In this document: one piece after another, positions 1 to 7,388 of the stretch | Position numbering within the stretch: position 1 is the first letter of the stretch | Layout of the letters: each line of letters begins with the position of its first letter | Assembly (NCBI GenBank): GCA_964454685.1 | Contig: CAYVTZ010000050.1 | Span: forward strand, 1 to 18,358 | Source of the DNA: CAYVTZ01 sp964454685 | GTDB taxonomy: Bacteria > Bacillota > Clostridia > Christensenellales > Christensenellaceae | DNA: 18,358 nt | Reading direction: 5' to 3' | Position numbers and translations under genes: made by a program | The notes under the pieces: generated by a model | Told to the model about the DNA's origin: nothing | Databases searched by the model: none | The model's input: the letters and a program-made list of their open reading frames with translations, nothing else

Positions 1-27
1 TCCTACGATAGGAGGCCCTTTTTATTC
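1..27 (+). terminator. Partial intrinsic terminator cut by the left edge
   Basis: The first 13 bases form a hairpin (TCCTA, loop CGA, TAGGA) and the right arm continues as GGCCC, followed directly by a T run. The matching left arm (expected GGGCC) would lie just outside the window. It therefore looks like the 3' half of a rho-independent terminator for a plus-strand gene to the left. The missing half is inferred. Confidence 0.55.
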
Positions 28-195
28 AATGTCCGTTTTTCGGGAGGCTGTTCACTGTGAACAATCCCACGTAATATTTTGAGGGTGTGAATCCTTGAAG
101 CGCCAAGTGAGGTCTCTCGTAATTGTAGCATATCATTGTGCAACCTACAGCTATTTTTTTAAGGCTCCTACGCTATCCCTTCTCTGTGAGCGCCT
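28..195. other. Intergenic region, no gene seen
   Basis: No convincing coding region. It holds a 13-bp palindrome at 50-62 (GTTCAC T GTGAAC), of unknown role. At 171-193 it holds a near copy of the ribosome-binding region that precedes the 606-aa permease gene (see the repeat entry). No clear terminator for the minus-strand ABC operon is visible here. Confidence 0.5.
171..193 (-). repeat. Leader-like repeat, copy 1 (downstream of the 606-aa permease)
   Basis: On the minus strand this stretch matches 2017-2039, the leader of the 606-aa permease gene, at 21 of 23 positions. It includes the purine-rich AGAAGGGATAGCG that acts as ribosome-binding site in the other copy. Where copy 2 is followed by ATG and an A-rich codon run, copy 1 is followed by TAG and a similar A run. 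It may be the leftover start of a lost, duplicated downstream permease gene. Confidence 0.5.
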
Positions 196-2016
196 TCACT
201 CCCGCCTTGACCCCAGCAATGCCAGCGGCTCCTCCCGCACATTCTTGCGCGTCGCTTGCACCGCCACCAGTAAAGTCAAAAGAAACAACGCTCCGCCTGC
301 CGCAAAGGTGTATACAACAGATATCTCCGGCGTCTCCACCTGCCCCGCATCCCCCGTCTGCGTGCTGCTGAATGTTGTATCATAGATTCCCTCGCCCGAA
401 ACCTTCGTGAATTGCTTACTTGCCACAAAGCCAATCGCGCAGCCCAGTACAATCGCAATCGCCGCCACCGTCAGGAATCCCCCCAGCAAAGATACCATGC
501 ACTGCCTTTCATTCATGCCCAGCATGCGCTCAATCGCCGTGCGCATCTTCTGCTTTCCGATGAACACATGGCAGAAGAAAAACACCAGAGCAACAGACAT
601 CGCCGCGCCAATGGCAAGAAATAGCAAAGACATTTTTTTCATGTTCTCCAATCCGCTTTGCAGCTTGGAATATCCTTGATCGTAGAACGTGATTTCCAGC
701 TTGTTCGCAAACCCTGTTTTTTCAAACGCCGCCATATAATCTTCGATGCTGCCGTTGGGGATTTGAAAGGAGGTCGTGTTCGCTTTCATGGGTCCATAGC
801 TCAAAATATTATTCTCATCGCTCTCTTTGACGGACGCGGCAGGGATGATGATGGTGTCCTGTCCCATGATAGCCGCTACGTCTAGATATATCCCTTTAAT
901 GCGATATTCTTGTTCGAAAAACACAGGGTAAATCTTTCCTTGCGCATTGATCAAACTGCCTCCAAAGCCGACACCGCGTTGATTAAAACACTCCTCAGGT
1001 GCATTGCTGTGGTTAGAATAGTAGAGTGACAATGGTATGACGTCGCCAACAACTAAGTTGTTTTTCTCTGCTGTCGCCTGCGGGACTAAACATACGCTCG
1101 CGCCCATTTCGTATTCTTCAGTCGTTATATCCTCGCCCTGTGCGATCGCGACCTCATTTTCTAAAAAAGGCATCAGTAATTTGCTGTTGGATGTCGGTAA
1201 GACAGGCGTGGTACTCAGGAAAAGATCACAAAGCTTTGAAAACTCCATCCAGCGAGACTCAGCTTTGCTTCCAAAAAAGCCTTCTTCGATTTCTTGATAG
1301 AATGAACTTTCGAATGTACTTTCTATTTTTGTGCCATCAGACCGATACTGTGTAGACTCCATTACAATATCTCCAATTGGAATATATTCAAACGAATTTG
1401 CATCGAATGTGTGAATTCCATGTTCATACAGCGCAACAATATATTTTTTAGACGCAAGCATTGGAAGTGGATTGTCATTGAAGTGGTCACAGAAAACTAC
1501 ACTCTTCTCGTTACGTTCATATCCTTCAACACCAGTTCCCCAATAATAAATTTTCTCTACCTTTAGCTCTACAGGATGGTTCGGAACACAATCTTCAACT
1601 GGTGAAATAATTCCGACAAATGTTGGTGTCCAACCAGAATGTGCCGACCACCAGTGTTTAATACCCGGCAAGTACGTCCCATAATACGGTCGCTTCTCTG
1701 GCTTCTGGATATAGTTTGCCCCTTCAAAGTCCAACACACTGACCGGAATTACGGAATTATAGCGCGGCTCACTTCTGTATGTATACTTTTTTTCTCCTGC
1801 ATCCCATTGCGCTACCTGCTCAACCTCATCCGGAAGCTGCTCCACTGTGCCAATCGTGGTAAAGGTGCTTTCAAACGCCTTGATTGCTGCATCATTTCGC
1901 GCCCAGATGTTCACGCCGCAGCACAGAAAAAACGCGGCAATGCCAAACAACACCAAAAACAGTGCGCTTGTGGCAGGCATTCGAAATTGCTGTTTTAGAC
2001 TTTTTTTTAAAAACAT
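196..2016 (-). CDS. FtsX/MacB-type ABC transporter permease, large (606 aa)
   Basis: This is a membrane subunit of an ABC exporter, expected to work with the ATPase at 2410-3102. It has one N-terminal membrane segment (about residues 16-38), a very long extracytoplasmic region (about 40-460), then three hydrophobic segments near the C-terminus (about 465-490, 510-535, 575-595). That is the FtsX/MacB layout. The start is the ATG at 2016, preceded by AGAAGGGATAGCG. It ends with TGA. It is the last gene of the operon, separated from the cysteine-rich peptide gene by 187 bases with a strong hairpin. It is larger than, and only weakly similar to, the 410-aa partner permease; the two probably form a heterodimer. 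Family assignment rests on topology and order. The substrate is unknown; peptide or lipoprotein export or antimicrobial-peptide resistance are all possible. Confidence 0.85.
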   Translation of the reverse strand: MFLKKSLKQQFRMPATSALFLVLFGIAAFFLCCGVNIWARNDAAIKAFESTFTTIGTVEQLPDEVEQVAQWDAGEKKYTYRSEPRYNSVIPVSVLDFEGANYIQKPEKRPYYGTYLPGIKHWWSAHSGWTPTFVGIISPVEDCVPNHPVELKVEKIYYWGTGVEGYERNEKSVVFCDHFNDNPLPMLASKKYIVALYEHGIHTFDANSFEYIPIGDIVMESTQYRSDGTKIESTFESSFYQEIEEGFFGSKAESRWMEFSKLCDLFLSTTPVLPTSNSKLLMPFLENEVAIAQGEDITTEEYEMGASVCLVPQATAEKNNLVVGDVIPLSLYYSNHSNAPEECFNQRGVGFGGSLINAQGKIYPVFFEQEYRIKGIYLDVAAIMGQDTIIIPAASVKESDENNILSYGPMKANTTSFQIPNGSIEDYMAAFEKTGFANKLEITFYDQGYSKLQSGLENMKKMSLLFLAIGAAMSVALVFFFCHVFIGKQKMRTAIERMLGMNERQCMVSLLGGFLTVAAIAIVLGCAIGFVASKQFTKVSGEGIYDTTFSSTQTGDAGQVETPEISVVYTFAAGGALFLLTLLVAVQATRKNVREEPLALLGSRRE

Positions 2017-2039
2017 CGCTATCCCTTCTCTATGAGTGC
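2017..2039 (-). repeat. Leader-like repeat, copy 2 (ribosome-binding site of the 606-aa permease)
   Basis: This contains the ribosome-binding site of the 606-aa permease. It repeats at 171-193 just after that gene's stop codon, with 21 of 23 identical positions and a similar adjoining A/T run. Confidence 0.5.
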
Positions 2040-2085
2040 ATCAAACTTTGGCAAAAAGAAAACAGTTTTTCTGCCTAAATAAAAG

Positions 2086-2098
2086 AGTGTGTTACACT
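2086..2098 (-). terminator. Weak hairpin with T-rich tail, possible attenuator
   Basis: On the minus strand AGTGT, loop AAC, ACACT is followed by CTTTTATTT. The stem is only 5 bp, so termination would be weak. It lies between the peptide gene and the 606-aa permease and could reduce expression of the permease relative to the genes before it. Confidence 0.25.
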
Positions 2099-2148
2099 TC
2101 TCTCTGCAAATTTGAGTATTTTGCAATCCAAAATAAGCAATATTTTTG

Positions 2149-2180
2149 TGTTGGGACATAGAGATTACTATGTCCCAACA
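2149..2180 (-). other. Strong 13-bp perfect hairpin between peptide and permease genes
   Basis: Arms TGTTGGGACATAG and CTATGTCCCAACA are perfectly complementary around a 6-base loop. On the minus (coding) strand the hairpin starts 23 bases after the stop codon of the cysteine-rich peptide. It is not followed by a U run on that strand, so it is not a classical terminator. An mRNA 3'-end stabiliser or processing site, giving more peptide than downstream permease, is the likeliest role; this is inference. Confidence 0.6.
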
Positions 2181-2203
2181 TTGCGATGAATCATTGGAAT
2201 CGC

Positions 2204-2362
2204 TTAGAACTTTGCGCTTCGGAAATTGGATGCATACATTGTTTGATATGCAGTCGAAGTAGTAGCACAATGGTTCGGACAGTAGTTGTCACAACTTGGG
2301 CAACCAAAAAATGCGCGAACTCCACTTCTCTTCTTCATAACCCGCTTGTTCAGCTTTTTCAT
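2204..2362 (-). CDS. Small cysteine-rich peptide, possible RiPP/bacteriocin-type precursor (52 aa)
   Basis: The start chosen is the ATG at 2362 because GAGGAGGGAACAGAA lies just before it; an earlier in-frame ATG at 2413 lacks such support. The product opens with a basic leader-like part (MKKLNKRVMKKRSG), followed by a compact cysteine cluster C21-x2-C24-x3-C28-x3-C32 and a Ser/Thr/Tyr-rich tail. The layout (short KKL leader, Cys core, S/T/Y tail) recalls clostridial bacteriocin-like precursors, for example the CLI_3235 type, but I cannot confirm membership. It sits 47 bases after the ATPase gene and inside the exporter operon, so it may be the exported cargo. No radical-SAM, LanM or protease gene is next to it, so modification is unproven. 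A small metal-binding protein is the alternative. Confidence 0.6.
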   Translation of the reverse strand: MKKLNKRVMKKRSGVRAFFGCPSCDNYCPNHCATTSTAYQTMYASNFRSAKF

Positions 2363-2409
2363 TTCTGTTCCCTCCTCTCTCACATATTTTGCCTGAAAGC
2401 AATAATATT

Positions 2410-3102
2410 TCATATTGCTTTGGCAACCTTATTTTCCTCCACCTCAAGCATCCCGTCCTTCATGCGGTAAATCACATCTGCCTGCCGCGCTACTTCGGGG
2501 TTGTGCGTCACCACAATCACCAAATAATTCTCCTCATGCGCCAGCTGCAAAAGCAATTCCACAATGTTCTGCTCGTTTTCCGAATCCAAATTTCCCGTCG
2601 GCTCATCCGCAAGCAATATTTTCCCGCCTGCCGCCATGGCACGCGCAATCGCCACACGCTGTTGCTCCCCACCGCTCATCATGCGTGGGAATTTCCCGTA
2701 TTGCTCCGGTTTTAGCCCCACCTTTTCCAGTAATTCGCATGCGCGCTCCCGAAGCTTAGGCTGCGTAACGCCGTTTAGCTCCATAGGAAGTGTCACGTTT
2801 TCCATGATGTTCAGCAGTGGCAGCAGATGAAACGCCTGATACACCACAGATGCCTCGTTGCGCCGGTAAGCATCCCGATCCATCTCGCACATGGGCTTCC
2901 CATCCACATAGATCTCCCCCTGCGTCGGCAAGTCTAGCCCCGCCAACAGAGATAACAGCGTGCTTTTCCCGCTGCCCGACTCCCCCACAATCGCGTACAT
3001 CTTGCCCTCATCAAAGGTACAAGTCGCGGATTTTACCGCCTGCACCTTCTGATACTTTGTCTGGTACGTATACGAAACCTGTTCCAATTTTAATTTTTCC
3101 AT
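2410..3102 (-). CDS. ABC transporter ATP-binding protein, MacB/LolD type (230 aa)
   Basis: This is the cytoplasmic ATPase that powers the neighbouring FtsX-like permeases. All motifs are present: Walker A GESGSGKS (40-47), Q-loop Q89, signature MSGGEQQR (142-149), Walker B ILLADEP (162-168) with the following TGNLDSE D-loop typical of the LolD/MacB branch, and switch histidine H200. Length is normal for the family. The ATG at 3102 is preceded by GTGAGGATATTAT. It begins 16 bases after the 410-aa permease stop codon, so the two are co-transcribed. Relatives work in lipoprotein release, macrolide or peptide export and bacitracin-type resistance; which applies here cannot be told. Family call is very sure, substrate unknown. 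Confidence 0.95.
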   Translation of the reverse strand: MEKLKLEQVSYTYQTKYQKVQAVKSATCTFDEGKMYAIVGESGSGKSTLLSLLAGLDLPTQGEIYVDGKPMCEMDRDAYRRNEASVVYQAFHLLPLLNIMENVTLPMELNGVTQPKLRERACELLEKVGLKPEQYGKFPRMMSGGEQQRVAIARAMAAGGKILLADEPTGNLDSENEQNIVELLLQLAHEENYLVIVVTHNPEVARQADVIYRMKDGMLEVEENKVAKAI

Positions 3103-3118
3103 AATATCCTCACATCCA

Positions 3119-4351
3119 TTAATCCGCCTGCGACAGCGCCAACATCACGTTTACGCGTCCCAAGTTCCAAAGAGCGATGAGCGTGCCGGCGGTAAAGCAT
3201 CCGAAGAAAACCCCCAGCGCGATCAAACCAACTTCCAAGCTCCCCACTCCCGTAACAATAGATATCACCATCCCGCAAACACCGCCAATCACAGTCAGCA
3301 TCAGCATTTCCAGCAGATATACCATCGTACTGCCTGCCTTGCTCATCCCCAGCAAACGCAATACGGCATATTCCTCCTTGCGGTTTTGAATCATCAGATA
3401 CGCAACAAAATACCCAATCGCCGCCAGCGCCACAATCAGTAAAGGCAGAAATCCGTTCAACAGGGCTAACGATTCCTGCAACTGCGTTGCCGCACTGATG
3501 AATGCGGCGTCCGTCAATCGCAATGCACCACCCCCGTTGCTGATGTTTACGCTGCTTGCCGCGGGATCAATGGGGCGCATCCCCAGCTCCTTCATTTCCG
3601 CTTTGAACTCATTCAGTTCAAATGCGTTTGCCACGGTAAAGTCAAAGGAGTCCGCAAAAAAGTATTGATCGTTGCGGTGGGATGCCTCACGCATCGTGTC
3701 AAAAGGCAATATCACCTGCGGCAGCGCTTCCTTCGTGATCACTTGCGTGGTGTCCACTTCTCCAACGATTTTGCAGTCCATGATTTCCAGCGGTTCATAA
3801 GTAACAAGATTCCAAAAAATGTATACATAATAGTATAGGTTCAATGGAATCGTGTCTCCCAGCTTGAGACCATTTTCCTGCATGGTAACCTGATCCATCA
3901 GGCAAACCGCTTCACTTCCCTGCACGGTTTCGGGAGTATAGCCGGGTAGCCATGTGATGGTAGCGTCACTTAGCCCGTCCACCGCTGCAAGCGTATTGAT
4001 CCCTTTCACTTGAAGGTTTAAATACTTGTTCCACTCCTCCACGGGAAAGTCCCCAATTCCTGCGCGCGCAACCGATGTCGTGCGCACATCCGTCACATAC
4101 GGCGATGCAATCAGACCATCCACAATGCGCTCAAAGATTTCCAGTCCGGAATAAAGCGAACCCTTGGAATTGGTCACGCGTCCGGTAATGGTCATGGCAT
4201 TTGGCAGCTCCGCTAGCTGCGTCTCTGTTTGCCTGATGTTCCCCGCATAAATTTGCAACGTTAAAACAGCCACCGCACAAATCAATAAGTACAATATCGA
4301 TTTGCGCCAATGGCGTCTGCTGTTTTTGATTGCGCTTTGAAGCAAAAACAT
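3119..4351 (-). CDS. FtsX/MacB-type ABC transporter permease (410 aa)
   Basis: First gene of the ABC operon. One N-terminal membrane helix (about residues 18-36), a roughly 260-residue extracytoplasmic region, then three helices (about 298-320, 345-370, 376-396). The stretch RKEEYAVLRLLGMSK between the second and third helices is the classic FtsX-type cytoplasmic loop. The ATG at 4351 follows GGAGGGGGAACC. The 606-aa permease three genes on is its probable partner. A promoter-like sequence lies 43-71 bases upstream. The operon has no visible two-component regulator or resistance enzyme, so the role (peptide export, immunity or envelope maintenance) stays open. Confidence 0.88.
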   Translation of the reverse strand: MFLLQSAIKNSRRHWRKSILYLLICAVAVLTLQIYAGNIRQTETQLAELPNAMTITGRVTNSKGSLYSGLEIFERIVDGLIASPYVTDVRTTSVARAGIGDFPVEEWNKYLNLQVKGINTLAAVDGLSDATITWLPGYTPETVQGSEAVCLMDQVTMQENGLKLGDTIPLNLYYYVYIFWNLVTYEPLEIMDCKIVGEVDTTQVITKEALPQVILPFDTMREASHRNDQYFFADSFDFTVANAFELNEFKAEMKELGMRPIDPAASSVNISNGGGALRLTDAAFISAATQLQESLALLNGFLPLLIVALAAIGYFVAYLMIQNRKEEYAVLRLLGMSKAGSTMVYLLEMLMLTVIGGVCGMVISIVTGVGSLEVGLIALGVFFGCFTAGTLIALWNLGRVNVMLALSQAD

Positions 4352-4393
4352 GGTTCCCCCTCCACTTTGCTAGCTCGACTCAAACAAATTTAT

Positions 4394-4422
4394 AATATAA
4401 CCGGAAGTATATGGTATTTTAA
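4394..4422 (-). promoter_or_regulatory. Candidate sigma-A promoter for the ABC operon
   Basis: On the minus strand TTAAAA (4 of 6 to TTGACA) is followed after 17 bases by TATATT (5 of 6 to TATAAT), ending about 43 bases before the ATG at 4351. Pattern match only. Confidence 0.45.
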
Positions 4423-4624
4423 TGTATCATCATCTTATCACGGAGAAACTGTTCTGTACATGGAAAATATTGAGTTTAACTTGGAATATATTTTCATTAT
4501 ATTCTACGCACACGATTGCTTTTGAGCGCACGATCCTTGATTAACGCGTTCTTTTCCAACACCGGCTTCACAAGATGCACTGAAATCCTGAAAAATGCTT
4601 AGAATTTCGCGGTTCCCCTTTCCA
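4423..4624. other. Intergenic region between divergent genes, nothing definite
   Basis: A/T-rich divergent spacer between the ABC operon and the surface-protein gene. I see no gene or RNA in it. Regulatory sites for either side would be expected here. Confidence 0.4.
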
Positions 4625-4653
4625 TTCAACATTTTTCATGATATTATTATACG
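4625..4653 (+). promoter_or_regulatory. Weak promoter candidate for the surface-protein gene
   Basis: TTCAAC and TATACG are separated by 17 bases in a very A/T-rich stretch about 58 bases before the ATG at 4711. Overlapping TATTAT hexamers are also present, so the exact -10 is uncertain. Confidence 0.3.
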
Positions 4654-4660
4654 TGACTCG

Positions 4661-4684
4661 TTTAGTCGTTTTTAAGTGACTAAA
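4661..4684 (+). promoter_or_regulatory. 7-bp perfect inverted repeat in the leader of the surface-protein gene
   Basis: TTTAGTC and GACTAAA flank a 10-base spacer just before the ribosome-binding site AGGAG (4697-4701). It could be an operator or a 5'-UTR hairpin. A third partial copy of the motif (GTGACTC at 4653-4659) precedes it. Confidence 0.4.
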
Positions 4685-4710
4685 AAATTCAAAACTAGGA
4701 GAAACACAAG

Positions 4711-7074
4711 ATGAAGAAAAGGCTGGCGATTATTCTGACATGTTCCCTGCTTACGGTTGCGGTTGCAATACCGGCAGGTAACACTCTTGCATCAAACAGC
4801 GGATATTTAAAGCCCGGTGTTCCTCTTGTTGAAAATCCCGTTATGGCAGAAGCGCAACCCACTGTTGCGCCTTCTTTCGATAGCAGCACACCGGAAGGTT
4901 CTGAAGCCTCTGCAAGTGCCGATCCATCGGCAAGCATAGCGCCAGAGCAAACCCCCGCTCCCTCTGCGGATGAATCGACTCCACCCGCAGGTTCGGAAGC
5001 TTCCGGCACGCCGGAACCTACACCCAGCGCAGAGCAGCAGCCGACTGTTGTGCCTTCTCCCGTTGAAAGTGACTCACCGGAATTGCCGGAGCCGTCTACT
5101 GCCCCCACATCAGCCATCAGTGCGGAGCCAACCGATGTATTACCCTCGGAAGCCCCCTCACCGGAGGCGTCCGTAACACCGGAACCATCACCCGACGCTT
5201 CACCCGAACCAGCTGCAAGTGCGAATCCGGAGCCCGGCGCCGCTCCTTCCTTTAGCGCGGAAGTCGATTTAAACGCACCGGAAACACTTCAAGAAGCGGA
5301 ATTGCAAGCAAGCAACAATCTGAGCATTGATTCGGGAAGCATCTTCTTCGATCAGGATGGTGGCGGTGCCTATTACTCACAAAACGGAGCTCCACGGGTT
5401 TACTATGACCCCTCCGCAAACGCCCTCACAATCAACGGCAATGCAGGTGGAGCGACCTCGGGAAACACCATTACTGTTCAAGGTGGAGCACATCATTTTT
5501 TGATTGACGCTCTTTCTATCACTGCTGACGCGCCCCTGTCTGTCAAGGCAGGTGCTTCCCTGAATTTAACTGCAAATGGAATATCTAAATTGGAAGCCAC
5601 AGGCAGTGGAAAAGCCGGAATCGAGGTTGCGGAGGGCGCAGTGATTGCCATTCAAGGGCTGTCCCCCAACAGCAACATACAGCTCGAAGCCATCGGTGGA
5701 GCAAACGCAGCAGGGCTAGGCGGTGGACAATCGCAAAACAGCGGTGAAATTACCGTCAATGGCAACTTCCTGTTGAGCGCAACCGGAACAGGCGGTGGCG
5801 CAGGCATTGGTGGCGGCAATGGTGGAAATGCCGGAAATATCTATCTAAACAATGCGGATATCATTGCACTGGGTCAAGGCGGCGGTGCCGGCATCGGAGG
5901 CGGAAAGAATGGCAACGCCAGCAACGTCACCATACTCGGCGGAAGAGTGCTTGGTGCCACAGGCTACACCGGGATCGGTGGCGGCGAAGGCGGCGAAGGC
6001 GGCAATATCAAGATCTTCAATGGTGCCGTAGTGCGCGCACTTGCGGACACCACGTCCGGCAGTGCGGTCGGTGGTGGCACGTCCGGCATCAGCGGTACAT
6101 TAGAAATAGATGGTAGTTCCGCGTTCAGTTTGAACACAAATGACAGTAACAAAATCAACGCAACGCAGCAGCTGGGAACATGCACTGTACGTTATGAATA
6201 CGGCTTTCCCTTCGATCCGAATCCAACCATCAATTATTACAACAAGCTCACCGTTGTTGGCGGAACGGCAAATCCGGCAAAGAATCCCAACGGCAAAGCA
6301 GAGATTATGAAGGACGGGGATCGCATAGATGTAAAGGCAGATATCCCGCAAGGCAAAGCATTTGTCAAGTGGGTCTCTTCGGATAGTACCGTGCCCTCGT
6401 CTACTGACCCGGAAATTTCATTCTTGATGCCCAAAAATGCGCTTACGCTTACTGCCGAGTTCAGCGATCTGCCTACCCCAACGCCAACCCCTGTGCCGTC
6501 GCCGGATCCGACACCTACTCCATCACCGGAGCCAACCCCCGTTCCTTCGCCGGAACCCACAGTAACGCCGGAGCCGACCCCCGTTCCTTCACCGGAACCC
6601 ACAGTAACGCCGGAGCCGACCCCATCCCCCGTTCCATCTCCGTTGCCCACGCCCACGGTCAAGCCAACACCGCAGCCTTCTGCAATTCCTGATTTGTACT
6701 TGATCACCGTGGCTTACACAGATGGTGGAAGCGTTAGACCCACTGCGCATAATGCGCGCGGCACTGAAAACGCAACAAACAGCTTTTACATCTTGGCAGA
6801 GGCAGGATCGGATGCCGGTTTTGACATCACACCTGCTGCCGGATGGTATGTCTCCGGTGTGTTCTTGGATCAGGAGCGCGTCAATACAGGAAGCGGCATC
6901 TATACCATTCAAAATGTGCAGCAAGATCATCAGCTGCGTGTAGAATTCACGCAGATTGAAGAGGTTCGTGCTCCGAAAACAGACGACCCCTCGCAATGGA
7001 CTTATCTTTTACTGGGCATATCCGTTGCAACAGGTTGTGTCATCTTAACCATGCGGCGGCGCAAGAGAAGCTAA
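4711..7074 (+). CDS. Secreted cell-surface protein with glycine-rich beta-helix-like domain, Pro-rich linkers and C-terminal wall anchor (787 aa)
   Basis: Domains in order: signal peptide (about 1-28, basic start then hydrophobic core); a disordered Pro/Ser/Glu/Ala/Thr stalk (about 45-190); a domain with recurrent GGGAGIGGG-type turns (about 200-480), resembling the parallel-beta, carbohydrate-binding type of domain seen in clostridial surface proteins; an InlB-B-like repeat domain (about 510-590, ending FLMPKNALTLTAEF); a PTPTPEP linker (about 592-660); a second InlB-B-like domain (about 665-747); and a tail with APKTDD (754-759), a hydrophobic helix and MRRRKRS. The tail looks like a sortase signal in which the usual Gly is Asp. 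The start follows AGGAG with 9-base spacing. It stands alone between its own promoter region and terminator. The role is probably adhesion or glycan binding; the ligand is unknown. Confidence 0.9.
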   Translation: MKKRLAIILTCSLLTVAVAIPAGNTLASNSGYLKPGVPLVENPVMAEAQPTVAPSFDSSTPEGSEASASADPSASIAPEQTPAPSADESTPPAGSEASGTPEPTPSAEQQPTVVPSPVESDSPELPEPSTAPTSAISAEPTDVLPSEAPSPEASVTPEPSPDASPEPAASANPEPGAAPSFSAEVDLNAPETLQEAELQASNNLSIDSGSIFFDQDGGGAYYSQNGAPRVYYDPSANALTINGNAGGATSGNTITVQGGAHHFLIDALSITADAPLSVKAGASLNLTANGISKLEATGSGKAGIEVAEGAVIAIQGLSPNSNIQLEAIGGANAAGLGGGQSQNSGEITVNGNFLLSATGTGGGAGIGGGNGGNAGNIYLNNADIIALGQGGGAGIGGGKNGNASNVTILGGRVLGATGYTGIGGGEGGEGGNIKIFNGAVVRALADTTSGSAVGGGTSGISGTLEIDGSSAFSLNTNDSNKINATQQLGTCTVRYEYGFPFDPNPTINYYNKLTVVGGTANPAKNPNGKAEIMKDGDRIDVKADIPQGKAFVKWVSSDSTVPSSTDPEISFLMPKNALTLTAEFSDLPTPTPTPVPSPDPTPTPSPEPTPVPSPEPTVTPEPTPVPSPEPTVTPEPTPSPVPSPLPTPTVKPTPQPSAIPDLYLITVAYTDGGSVRPTAHNARGTENATNSFYILAEAGSDAGFDITPAAGWYVSGVFLDQERVNTGSGIYTIQNVQQDHQLRVEFTQIEEVRAPKTDDPSQWTYLLLGISVATGCVILTMRRRKRS
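6541..6624 (+). repeat. Two tandem 42-bp repeats within the Pro-rich linker
   Basis: Two head-to-tail copies (6541-6582 and 6583-6624), each coding for the 14-residue unit VPSPEPTVTPEPTP. They are almost identical, differing at one internal third-codon position (TCG/TCA), which suggests a recent duplication and a linker of variable length. Confidence 0.8.
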
Positions 7075-7107
7075 AATCCGCGCAGTCATTTATGCACACA
7101 CAACAAC

Positions 7108-7148
7108 AGCGCCGATCAACCAAACAGGGGTCGGCGCTTGATATTTTT
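7108..7148 (+). terminator. Intrinsic terminator of the surface-protein gene
   Basis: AGCGCCGATC and GGTCGGCGCT form a 10-bp stem (one G-T pair) around an 11-base loop, followed by a T-rich tail (TGATATTTTT). It starts 33 bases after the stop codon. Confidence 0.85.
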
Positions 7149-7294
7149 GCACAAACTATATTTTAACCATTGAGAAAACCATGGCTCGCGCCACATCATA
7201 GTATTATTTGGATATTGTTTCACGCGGTGCCTATGCTTAGAATTGCCTGCTGGGAAGCATGAGCTAAGGCTTCTTGCCTTCCGGTATAACTGTG

Positions 7295-7351
7295 AAAAAT
7301 CAGCCTCTTTGTACGAATGCGCTTAGCATGCTTGTTTCCGCTGATCTTTTT
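7295..7351 (-). terminator. Probable bidirectional terminator at the end of the pyl operon
   Basis: AAAAATCAGC and GCTGATCTTTTT form a stem with A/T-rich ends on both strands, about 40 bases after the stop of the last gene of the pyl operon (7389). The loop is long (about 35 bases) and contains a small palindrome AGCATGCT. The stretch 7149-7294 between the two terminators shows no gene. Confidence 0.5.
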
Positions 7352-7388
7352 ACAACATGCAAACCCTGTTCAACAAGAGCTTGCGCGC

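Noticed and set aside
95..385. Plus-strand open frame near the left end
   Set aside because: It overlaps the permease gene, has low-complexity composition and no ribosome-binding site.
2019..2270. Minus-strand open frame of 83 codons between peptide and permease
   Set aside because: It runs through the strong hairpin and overlaps the peptide gene in another frame; no convincing start signal or family.
6237..6707. Minus-strand frame coding for Gly/Val/Ser repeats
   Set aside because: It is the mirror image of the Pro-rich PTPEP repeats of the surface protein.
7266..7280. AAGGC/GCCTT hairpin as a terminator
   Set aside because: Only 5 bp and no T run on either strand; the 7295-7351 element is a better candidate.
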